The notes under the pieces are model-generated. The model worked only from the letters and a program-made list of their open reading frames with translations, did no database searches and was not told the origin of the DNA. From positions 551,569-615,568 of the forward strand of contig OY723249.1 in the NCBI GenBank assembly GCA_963210315.1: a stretch of 64,000 nucleotides of DNA, written 5' to 3'. This DNA is from Rhynchopus euleeides (lineage: Eukaryota; Euglenozoa; Diplonemea; Diplonemida; Diplonemidae). Shown here one piece after another: positions 53,954 through 62,328 of this stretch. The position numbers and the translations under genes were made by a program. Every line of letters starts with the position of its first letter. Within the stretch, counting starts at the first letter, position 1.

Positions 53954-55573
53954 TCACAGCCGGGACGTCTTCGCCTTCGGAAGGAAGACAAACTTCGACA
54001 TGTCAAGGCGTTTCTTCGTCAGCGACATAAACTCCATCACTGACCCTGGGAACAGAACGTCAATCGTCCCATTGGTGTTGCGGTACCAGCTGCCGCACTG
54101 CGCCCACACGCTGGACTCCAGGCGCGCGTCAAGGGAGTCGTTGTACTCCTTGGCAACATCCTCCCTGACACTCACGCACGCATCGTCGTCGATAGCCTTC
54201 TCCAGCAGCTGCGCCGCCACCTCCAGCTGCGACTCCGCCATCAGCAGCACGCTGTTGTGCCCAAGACCTGTCCTGGCCCCAAGGAGCGTGAAGTGGTTCG
54301 GAATACCTGGCGCCATCAGCCCGACATACGCGCCAGACAGCGCCTCGAGGTCGTTTTCATTCTGGATCTCCAAGTTCCCAACCGACATGGTGTACGGCAG
54401 CTTCCGCGGGTTGAACCCTGTCGCCCACACGATGCAGTCCACCTTCAGGGCACGCTCGACACCACCCTGCGCCACAATCAGGCTGTCCTGCGACACGCCC
54501 TTTGCCGACGCCTTGGTCAGAACCTCCACATTCTCACGCCCCAGCGCAGGCAGGTAGTCGCTGGCCAGAAGAATCCGCTTGCACCCCAGCGGGTGCGGGG
54601 GGATCATGTCGTCGTACTGCTTCGGCAGGTGCTTCTTGATGCCCTGGTGGTACTCACGCTCCAACAGCGAGCTGAGGAAGGTCTTCTTCGCTGAGAACCC
54701 CAGGTGGAACAGCGCCTCGCCCCGCAGGAAGAACAGCGCCCGCAGCAGCGTCGACACAATCGGCAGCGCCGCAAGCCACCGCACAAGAGAGGACATCGGC
54801 CCGCTGTCCTTCCCCAGCACCCAGCTGGGGGTGCGCTGCACGACGTACATCTTGGAGGCGATCGCCGCAAGGCGGGGGATGGCTTGGATGGCAGAGGCAC
54901 CCGTCCCCACCACGGCGATGGTCTTCCCCTTGAGGTCGGCGGAGGAGTCCCACTTGGCGGTGTGCATCTGCACACCCTTGAACCCCGCCGAGTCGACCGG
55001 GCACACCGAATGGTGCAGCGGCCCGCTCGCAGAGATCACAGCCTTATAGCGGCGGGAAACATCGGCACCGCCCGACGTCGGCTGCATCGTCACCTCCCAG
55101 CAGCCCTCGGATTCACACCACCGGGTTGCGCTCACAAGGGTGTTGAGGCGGATGTGCTGGCGGAGGTTGAAGACATCGATAATCTCGTTGGTGTATGCGA
55201 GGAGCTCAGGCTGCTGGCAGTAGGACCTGCTCCAGCCCGCCTTCGGCGTCGGGTATGCCGACAGCGAGTAGAGGAATGACGCGACGTCGACGGCGCATCC
55301 AGGGTATGTGTTGTTGCGCCACGTGCCCCCAGGGGCCTCGTCCTTCTCGGCGATCTCGAAGGGGATGCCGAGCTCCTGGAGCTTCAGGGCGGCGGCGAGT
55401 CCGCAGAGGCCAGACCCGACGATCAGCACCTTCACGCCCTTCGCCTCGCAGCGGAGGCGGAGAGCATTGCGGCGGGACTTCCGCTGGTTGGCCCGGTGGC
55501 GCCACCACGCCACCAACACGGTGGCGATGACTACACCGCAGGCCAGAACGGCGCGCCTGGTGTCATCCCGCAT
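53954..55573 (-). CDS. Baeyer-Villiger-type flavin monooxygenase
   Basis: A class B flavoprotein monooxygenase using FAD and NADPH. A single exon from the ATG at 55573 gives 539 residues; a CCCACCAG acceptor-like site lies ~30 bases upstream. Residues ~9-25 form a membrane anchor (AVLACGVVIATVLVAWW). FAD-binding VLIVGSGLCGLAAALK lies at ~50, followed by EKDEAPGGTWRNNTYPG. The family fingerprint F-x-G-x3-H-x3-W is present as FKGVQMHTAKW (~196), and the NADPH-binding IAVVGTGASAIQ follows at ~222. The late VWATGFNP motif is present. The C-terminus is TSRL, a peroxisomal type 1 signal of the SKL class, which sits oddly with an N-terminal anchor. The substrate cannot be told; ketones or steroids are typical of the class. 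Confidence 0.9.
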   Translation of the reverse strand: MRDDTRRAVLACGVVIATVLVAWWRHRANQRKSRRNALRLRCEAKGVKVLIVGSGLCGLAAALKLQELGIPFEIAEKDEAPGGTWRNNTYPGCAVDVASFLYSLSAYPTPKAGWSRSYCQQPELLAYTNEIIDVFNLRQHIRLNTLVSATRWCESEGCWEVTMQPTSGGADVSRRYKAVISASGPLHHSVCPVDSAGFKGVQMHTAKWDSSADLKGKTIAVVGTGASAIQAIPRLAAIASKMYVVQRTPSWVLGKDSGPMSSLVRWLAALPIVSTLLRALFFLRGEALFHLGFSAKKTFLSSLLEREYHQGIKKHLPKQYDDMIPPHPLGCKRILLASDYLPALGRENVEVLTKASAKGVSQDSLIVAQGGVERALKVDCIVWATGFNPRKLPYTMSVGNLEIQNENDLEALSGAYVGLMAPGIPNHFTLLGARTGLGHNSVLLMAESQLEVAAQLLEKAIDDDACVSVREDVAKEYNDSLDARLESSVWAQCGSWYRNTNGTIDVLFPGSVMEFMSLTKKRLDMSKFVFLPKAKTSRL

Positions 55574-55720
55574 GGCGGTGGCAGTGTATTCAGAAGTGCG
55601 CCTGGTGGGGTGGGGGTGGAAGGGGGAAGAGGGGGTGACAGCAGTGAGCGGCGGGGCCCGCGGGGGGGCAGTGAACAAGCAACGCCTTTTCGATTTATGC
55701 ATGGTGGAGGGGGGGGGGGG
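55574..55720. other. short upstream region of the monooxygenase gene
   Basis: 147 bases, pyrimidine-rich on the minus strand with a CCACCAG acceptor-like site. It must hold all native upstream sequence before the neighbouring transposon. Confidence 0.45.
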
Positions 55721-55722
55721 TA

Positions 55723-56870
55723 GGGGGGGTCAAATGGGGGTGACAAACACGATTTTTCAAAAAACCGGCGCAGAGGCCCCAAAGCCCCCGTAAACCCTCC
55801 AAACCCCCCCAGATCGGTCCGGAAACCCATCGAACCCCACTTTTCCACCATTCCGGGCACCTCAGGTGCCCGAATTGGGGTACCTAAATTTTGTGCCACC
55901 GTTTGGTACCGGACAGTGCCACTGTGTGGGAGGTTGGAAAAGAAAATGCCCCAACACACCACATCTGAGGGTTGCAATGCATGTTGCTTGCCAACCACGT
56001 CATCCGGTGGGTGTCAGGCGCTATGTAGGTGGCATGAGCCAGGTCTTCGATGTGTTCTGGCTTGTATATGTACCTCCCTGCCTGCGGCACAGGCACTGCC
56101 TTTGTCCCCCACACCAGCCACAGAGAGCGTATTGTACTCGGTCCACGGTTGCTGATTCATTGTGATGCGTTGTATCCTCGAGTGAACGTCACACACTAGT
56201 GGCACCACCACCCGCCATCCGAGAGCTGTATTGACTTTGCGCCCTTCCGTTGCATTCACCTCGCCACGCATATTGCACCGTTCAGTACCAGTGCTCTTGG
56301 GCCAGGCAAAGTAGACCGCAGCAACTACCAATTCTGGCACAATGGGTACCACGACAGCGCACTTCGTGTGTTCCCGGAATGTACAGCTCGTGTTGCAACA
56401 GTCGTTGTCAACACATCCCGGTTGTGGAGCACTGCTGCACAGGAATCACACGACCATCTGGACTTGTTCCGTACCTACAGGCAGCCTCCCGGTGCATGGT
56501 GGCAGGGAGGTACATATACAAGCCAGAACTCATCGAAGACCTGGCTAATGCCACCTACATAGCGCCTGACACCCACCGGATGACGTGGTTGGCAAGCAAC
56601 ATGCATTGCAACCCTCAGATGTGGTGTGTTGGGGCATTTTCTTTTCCAACCTCCCACACAGTGGCACTGTCCGGTACCAAACGGTGGCACAAAATTTAGG
56701 TACCCCAATTCGGGCACCTGAGGTGCCCGGAATGGTGGAAAAGTGGGGTTCGATGGGTTTCCGGACCGATCTGGGGGGGTTTGGAGGGTTTACGGGGGCT
56801 TTGGGGCCTCTGCGCCGGTTTTTTGAAAAATCGTGTTTGTCCACGTAAAAGGGTGGCATTTGACCCCCCC
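55723..56870. mobile_element. 1148-bp TA-flanked foldback element, copy 2 (inverted)
   Basis: The same element as 32708-33855 in the opposite orientation. The GGGGTGAC side is at the left and the CCACGTAAAAGGGTGGC side at the right. It is flanked by TA at 55721-55722 and 56871-56872. Differences from the other copy are few (for example CCTTTGTCCCC against CCTTTGTTCCC in the centre), so both are young. Confidence 0.88.
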
Positions 56871-56872
56871 TA

Positions 56873-57076
56873 GGGGGGGGTCAAATCCCCCACAGCGTGT
56901 GATGGCATTGCCAGGCCAGAGCAGACATCTAGGATCTAACAATATAAGACAGGGGCGTGAGAGACAATGCGATGCGGGTAAACGGGTAGCCCCACCCATC
57001 GCACACACGTCATTTCAACAGCTTGCTGTGAAGGCAGGGGCCAACCGACACCGCCTCTCTGCGTGTCTACGCCCAT
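56873..57076. other. short spacer
   Basis: It begins with a second GGGGGGGGTCAAAT-like word next to the transposon end, then unassigned sequence, including the 3' flank of the small gene. Confidence 0.35.
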
Positions 57077-57325
57077 TCATTGCGGTGCAGAGGGGGGGTC
57101 GAAGTACTTCCCGTCGTCGATGCGCCAGTCGTGCTTCGCAATCTCCTCCCCCTGCTTGCGGAGGTCGGCCCACACGCTGCTCAGGTGGTCCTTCCCGTGC
57201 TGCTCCGAGCCATACCGCAGGGCCTGCAGCGCCACTGTGTCGAAGAGGGAGTTCCCACCCGGGTTCATTGTTTTCTGCCGCTGAATGAGAAAACTCTTTT
57301 CAACGCACTCCCTGACGGTGGGCAT
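57077..57325 (-). CDS. small protein of unknown function, or a 3' exon
   Basis: 82 residues from the ATG at 57325. Composition and codon use look coding (NPGGNSLFDTVALQALRYG, then HLSSVWADLRKQGEEIAKHD), with helical character and a charged, soluble make-up. No signal peptide or membrane segment and no family I recognise. The frame is open upstream to 57439, so it may be the last exon of a longer gene with its acceptor upstream. Same strand as all neighbours. Confidence 0.5.
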   Translation of the reverse strand: MPTVRECVEKSFLIQRQKTMNPGGNSLFDTVALQALRYGSEQHGKDHLSSVWADLRKQGEEIAKHDWRIDDGKYFDPPSAPQ

Positions 57326-57725
57326 CGCAGCGCGTGAGGTTTGGAGGCGGGGGGTGAGTGGGTGGCATTGATGGGTGGGGCAGAGGCGAGAGCACCACTG
57401 GTTCCGTCGAGTGGGCGGGATGGCGAAACTCAGCATCAAGAGAGGGGGGGAAGGGGGTTAGGGGGGGGCGTATTCTGTTGGAAACTCAGCTAAGCAGGGC
57501 AGCAAAGGGTGAGGCTGCACAGAAGTGCGGCGCCCCAGCCCCTGCATACAGTGTTGATCAGGCCGGTGGGATTGCCCCCACGGGAGGGGTTGTTTTTTTT
57601 GCCTGTTGAAACGGCCACCGCACATCACAAACAAAAACGAAACTACAAAACTTTGTGTCTGCAAACCAGGAAGGGGGAGAATATTGAGAGTGCGTCGAGA
57701 GACAACGCAACCCTTGCTGCATACG
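57326..57725. other. spacer, no gene supported
   Basis: Between the stop of the large NB-ARC-like gene at 57726 and the small gene start; short frames only. Confidence 0.35.
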
Positions 57726-60700
57726 TCACTCCTGACCCAACCCAGCACCCCCTCCCCCTCCTGGCGGGACGTAGTGCAGAACTTCAAACAGAGCGACAGG
57801 GTGCGGGCAGGCTGCCGCACAGACAGCAAGCACCGGCTTTCCCGACTTCCCCTCGATAACAATGGCATCTGCGATCGGCACGGCCGGGCGGAGATGCAGC
57901 TGCAGCTGCGTGGGTGCATGCGTCACCGTCACAGAGCCTGGACAGCACCTGACACCCCACACCCCGCCTGCACCTGGAGAGGGGCACGGCGTTGCCGCTG
58001 GGGATCCTGCCCCGCCCCCGCCGGACACACCCTGCAGCCTCCGCTTCTCCAGCAGCTGCTTCCTCCGCAGCACCACACTGCGCCCCACCTCCCCACCGCT
58101 CCCCGAGGCATCGAAGTAGCGGGGCCCCACACACACGCAACACGGGGGGGGGCCCACTGCACCACCCTCCCCCTCTTCCCCTCCGCCTCCAGCGCACTCA
58201 AGAAACCCCCCGCCGCACTCCCTAAGGCGTGGTGTGCAGGGGGGTGCGTCTCCCTCGGGCTGCTGTCCGTCAGAGAGAGAGAAGAAATCTGGGCGTGGCG
58301 GTTTCGCCATGAAGTGGAGGGACCCCTCTTCGACGCACACAAACCCAGGCGCGTGCCCCGCCCCGCCGAGGCGGTGGACCTGGGTGAGGTGCGGCTGGAA
58401 CCATGTGGTGGTGTGGCGGAGGAGGCAATCGCTGCCCTCCTCCAAGACCCGCACGCCCTGCTCGGTGAGGTGGAGGACCGTCCCATCCTGGGGGAGCAGG
58501 GCCACCCCCTGCACCCTGGAGACGATGCGCGATGGGGGTGTCCGGTGGACAACGGACAGGCTGGGGGTGGTGGCCGGTTCTGCAACCCCTCCCTCCTGCC
58601 TCGCTGCAGCCCCTCCATCACGCGCCACGGCGGTTGCGACGTCGATCGCTCCGTCGGCGTAGGCCAGCACCACCCTGCACTCCCTTTGCGAAACCTTTAA
58701 CACATCCGCAGAAACGCATGGGGTGCACGGGAGGGAATCGCCACCACACAGCTGCTGCGATGTTGCCTCCACCTCAACACTTCCCCCTCCCCCCCCTCCT
58801 GCTGAGATCTTCAGGAGGGAGACCCAGGCAGACCCGCTCGCCTGGAGGAGCGTGTCTCCAAACAGCTCCAACACCGGAGCCCCATCCGGAGCACCGTGCG
58901 GTGTTGCGGGGAACACCCCTTCCGCCAAACGCACCGGCGCCTGCATCGCGCGGTCTACGATGGAGCCCAGCCCGGCGGCGCCGGGCTGCATCACACCGGC
59001 ACCACCTCCCCTGAGGCTGCTGGCGCCCTCACCCATGAAGAGGACACGCCCTCCATGGAACACCACGGCGACCGTTGCGCCTGAAGAGAGGCTGGTGATG
59101 CAGGCCACCGCTGCTCCACCCCCAGGGGGGTGGAACTCTCTGACCAGGTCAGAGAGGAGGGTTTGGCGCACGTCCTTCGGGGGGAGTGTCCGGGTTAGGT
59201 TCCACTCCCTCACGCCTCCGAGGGTGTCCCCGACTAGGGCGGTTCCGCTGGGGGCGAGGCAGCACATGGCTGTTGCGGTGCATTCTCCCATGTCGATGCT
59301 GTCCAGCATTTTGGAGTCCTCCGTGCGCAGCACGGCGAGTCGGGAGGCGGTGATCTGTGCCCCGGTCTTCTCACACCTCCTCTCTGAGGCCATCCCGAGG
59401 GCGAGACGTGCCCCATTCGGGGTCCGGGAGACGCATGTGACACGCGCGGCTGCACCGCCACCCCCGCGACCCCCCCAGGCCAGCCCCGCGGCATCCACGG
59501 CGGCTCCCACTGAGGGATGCACGGCCTGCCGGGCGAGCAGGCCGCTGCCAAACCCAGCGAGATGCCCGTCGTCTTCTTGAGGAGGGTTTGACACCCCGGA
59601 GAGAACTTCGGGAGACCCTCCGAGAAGGCGTGCCCAGAGGAAGGGTTGGGTGCCCCGCCGCACCCCAGGTGTGGCTGTGGAGGGGGCTGCCACCGCGAAG
59701 GAGCTGAGGCGGATCTGCTTGAAGAGGGAGGCGAAGTGCGGCGTGGTGTCGCGGGGGTGCCACATCTGCTGCCGGGAGCCCTGATACAGCGCATAAAGCG
59801 CGGTGGCGAGCTGCGAGGTGCTCCCAAAACCCCTCCCCGACGGGAGCAGGGCGGAGAGAAGCAGGGCAACGGCGGGGCACCCAGGGGATGCCTGGCGCAG
59901 CAGGGTGGAGTAGCGGCGCTGCTGCCTCCTCCGGGATCTGCCCCCCTCCCCGAGATACACAGAGGCAAACCCCAGATCCAGCAGAGTGCTGCCGACATCT
60001 GCCCCGAAGAACCCCCCAGCCTGCATATGCGACACGATGTGCCTGTCGAGGTAGGCAAACAGAGCCCCGCGGCGCTGCGCCTGCCGCTCGCCCCCGGCGG
60101 AGGGGGGCCGGTGGGGCGGGGTGGCCCGCTCCCCCTGGCAGCGGATGAGGCACTCCGCGATGATGCGGTTCGCCTGCACCTGCTCCGGGGAACCGGCACC
60201 ACCCCCGCACGTCTCCTCCCCACCGCCACGCAGACACCCCAACACCCCGGGGTGCGGGGCGAGGCACGGAGGGGCCTCTTCTTCGGAGCCCCCGCTGTCG
60301 CCACCACCACCACCACCCCCACACCCCACCAGGGTGATGAGATGCAGGCTGTGCAGCAGCGCGATACTCCTGTCGAAAAAATCGGCGCTGCCACCCCCAC
60401 CCCCTCCACCGTCTGCATCGCAGAGGAGCCGGAGGAGGCACACCGGCACCACGGGGGCTTCGGAGGTGTAGCGGAGGAAGGACGCCCAGCGGAGGAGGGA
60501 GGAGGCTTCTTTGGGGAGGGCCTGCAATACGAGGCCGAGGAGGATGGAGAGGTAGGTGGGGGGTGCGCCCGACCCGCTGCCGGCTGGGGGGTGCCGGAGG
60601 AGGGCCGAATGCCGGCGCGCCTCGCGCGCCGCGTGGATCTGGCGGAGGGGTGTGTCGACGCCGCAGAAGGCACCGCCGCCCCCCCGCAGCGACGCCGCGT

Positions 60701-62321
60701 TGCACCGCGCGGCGATGAGGAGCACTGCGGAGGCGTGGCACCCCCCAAGCGACACCAAGACGTGCTGCAGGTCCTGCTCCGACACGGCGGGGGTCGCCCC
60801 CCCGAGGAAGGACAGCTGCGGTGAGGTGCAGCCGAGCCCCGGCGGGGCGGAGGGGGTTGCCGGGTTCAGCTCCCCAGCGGCGGCGACGCTGCGCAGCAGG
60901 GCGGCGGCTGTCGCCTCCTGGCAGGGGAGCTCCTGCACCTCGGAGAAGACGCCATCCAGCGCGTCGACGCGCCTGCTGGCGCAGGCGCGGCAGGAGTCCC
61001 CTGCGGGGCTCCCTCCGCAGCAGCAGCCCCCAGCGCAGCGGGGGGTGCTGGCCCCCACCACCACCTTGCTCTGCGTCCCCTCGACCCACCGCCGCACCCT
61101 CCGCAGCACCGCGCGCGCCCCCTCCGTGTCCTCAAACCCCTCCAGCGCGATCAGAACCTTCCGACCCGATATCCCCCGACGCAGGCACCCCTCTGCGACA
61201 CACTCCGTCAGCACGTCCTCCGCAAAACCCTCCTCGGCGTGGCAGGCCGTCTCTGCGGGGTACCCCTGGGGGGTTGGGCTGTCCTGCGCGGGCTGGCAGA
61301 CCAGGGAATGGACCCGCTGGATGCAGCCCTCAAAGGGTGTGATGTAAACCGCATCGAAGTGCCGCGACAGCTCGGGGGACCGGGCGATTCGCAGGAAGCA
61401 GGCGGCGGAGGCCGGGGGGGAGTCGCCCCCGGCAAGGCAGAGGGCGTACCCCGGTGTGTCGGGCTTAGGAGAGACGAGCATCCCCAGGATGTGCGAGACA
61501 ACGCTTTGGGAAGACCCTGGAAACCGCTGCGGGCAGTGGGAGAGGAGCCACGCATCCCACGAGGTGAACACACCATCTGCAGGGCCTCCATCGTACACCA
61601 CAGGGCTGCCGCGGGGCTGGGGGTGCTGTGGTGCAGCGCAGGGGGTGGTGGCGGTGGTGGTGGTAGCGGTGGCCTTCCGGGCCCTCTCCAGGAAGATGCC
61701 GCATGCAGGGGTGCCCCGCGCTGCGCCCGGCTGCCCCAGCCGCTGCCCCTTGCTCCGCAGCGTGCTGCGCACCTCCACGAGCCTCTCGTAGGAATGCTGC
61801 CCCTTTGCAGCGGCGAGACCCTCCTCCATCTTGCGGACCTTCTCCCGCTGCAGCCTTTCATATGGGTCGGCGGGTGGCGAGTCGCACGGCGGGGGTGGCG
61901 GCGGCGGGGGTGCGGATTTCTCAGGCACCGGGGGGCTGGGGTCGGGCATGGTGTCGGAGATGAGCTTCGGGGAGCAGGTGCTGCCCCGCAGGGTGAGGAT
62001 CTCGCGCTCCGCCTCGCGGTTGACGAACGTCTCGGACTGCATGGCGCGGAGCTCCTCCGCCTGGCGGCGGAGGGTGTCCACCTTGTCTGCAGCGGCCAGC
62101 ACCTGCCGGTAGGCATGGGCAGAGTCATCCGTCTTTACCCTCGGCATGCAGCGCTCCTTCTGCTGGAGATCCTCCTCCGCGGTGGCGAGCCTGCCGAGGA
62201 GGTCGTGCACGGTGTCCTCTTTGCAGCGGCGAACCTCGTCGCGGGCGAGGCGCAGCTGGCGGAGCTTGTACCGCAGTGAGATGTCACGTATCGTGGCCTC
62301 GTGCATCGTGGAGGTGGCCAT
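57726..62321 (-). CDS. large NB-ARC/STAND-like protein with WD40-like C-terminus
   Basis: A single exon of 1531 codons from the ATG at 62321; upstream in-frame codons lie in a transposon and are ignored. Residues ~8-110 form a coiled coil (YKLRQLRLARDEVRRCKED). A Pro-rich linker follows. From ~290 the layout follows NB-ARC proteins such as Apaf-1. YALCLAGGDSPPASAACFL sits where the P-loop should be, and then ELSRHFDAVYITPFEG. A Walker B-like strand follows (GRKVLIALEGFEDTE, ~384). A winged-helix-like part (LVLQALPKEASSLLRWASFL) lies at ~595. Residues from ~960 contain repeated beta-propeller-like strands (AMCCLAPSGTALVGDTLGGV, WNLTR). The GxxGxGK[T/S] P-loop is not recognisable, so nucleotide binding is doubtful. 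The fold call rests on pattern by eye. A signalling or death-complex scaffold is possible, but no function is shown. Confidence 0.6.
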   Translation of the reverse strand: MATSTMHEATIRDISLRYKLRQLRLARDEVRRCKEDTVHDLLGRLATAEEDLQQKERCMPRVKTDDSAHAYRQVLAAADKVDTLRRQAEELRAMQSETFVNREAEREILTLRGSTCSPKLISDTMPDPSPPVPEKSAPPPPPPPPCDSPPADPYERLQREKVRKMEEGLAAAKGQHSYERLVEVRSTLRSKGQRLGQPGAARGTPACGIFLERARKATATTTTATTPCAAPQHPQPRGSPVVYDGGPADGVFTSWDAWLLSHCPQRFPGSSQSVVSHILGMLVSPKPDTPGYALCLAGGDSPPASAACFLRIARSPELSRHFDAVYITPFEGCIQRVHSLVCQPAQDSPTPQGYPAETACHAEEGFAEDVLTECVAEGCLRRGISGRKVLIALEGFEDTEGARAVLRRVRRWVEGTQSKVVVGASTPRCAGGCCCGGSPAGDSCRACASRRVDALDGVFSEVQELPCQEATAAALLRSVAAAGELNPATPSAPPGLGCTSPQLSFLGGATPAVSEQDLQHVLVSLGGCHASAVLLIAARCNAASLRGGGGAFCGVDTPLRQIHAAREARRHSALLRHPPAGSGSGAPPTYLSILLGLVLQALPKEASSLLRWASFLRYTSEAPVVPVCLLRLLCDADGGGGGGGSADFFDRSIALLHSLHLITLVGCGGGGGGGDSGGSEEEAPPCLAPHPGVLGCLRGGGEETCGGGAGSPEQVQANRIIAECLIRCQGERATPPHRPPSAGGERQAQRRGALFAYLDRHIVSHMQAGGFFGADVGSTLLDLGFASVYLGEGGRSRRRQQRRYSTLLRQASPGCPAVALLLSALLPSGRGFGSTSQLATALYALYQGSRQQMWHPRDTTPHFASLFKQIRLSSFAVAAPSTATPGVRRGTQPFLWARLLGGSPEVLSGVSNPPQEDDGHLAGFGSGLLARQAVHPSVGAAVDAAGLAWGGRGGGGAAARVTCVSRTPNGARLALGMASERRCEKTGAQITASRLAVLRTEDSKMLDSIDMGECTATAMCCLAPSGTALVGDTLGGVREWNLTRTLPPKDVRQTLLSDLVREFHPPGGGAAVACITSLSSGATVAVVFHGGRVLFMGEGASSLRGGGAGVMQPGAAGLGSIVDRAMQAPVRLAEGVFPATPHGAPDGAPVLELFGDTLLQASGSAWVSLLKISAGGGGGGSVEVEATSQQLCGGDSLPCTPCVSADVLKVSQRECRVVLAYADGAIDVATAVARDGGAAARQEGGVAEPATTPSLSVVHRTPPSRIVSRVQGVALLPQDGTVLHLTEQGVRVLEEGSDCLLRHTTTWFQPHLTQVHRLGGAGHAPGFVCVEEGSLHFMAKPPRPDFFSLSDGQQPEGDAPPCTPRLRECGGGFLECAGGGGEEGEGGAVGPPPCCVCVGPRYFDASGSGGEVGRSVVLRRKQLLEKRRLQGVSGGGGAGSPAATPCPSPGAGGVWGVRCCPGSVTVTHAPTQLQLHLRPAVPIADAIVIEGKSGKPVLAVCAAACPHPVALFEVLHYVPPGGGGGAGLGQE

Positions 62322-62328
62322 GAGGGTG

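Noticed and set aside
59234-61089. Minus-strand frames of 504 and 572 codons
   Set aside because: Other phases of the NB-ARC-like gene; Arg/Pro/Ser-rich with no motif.
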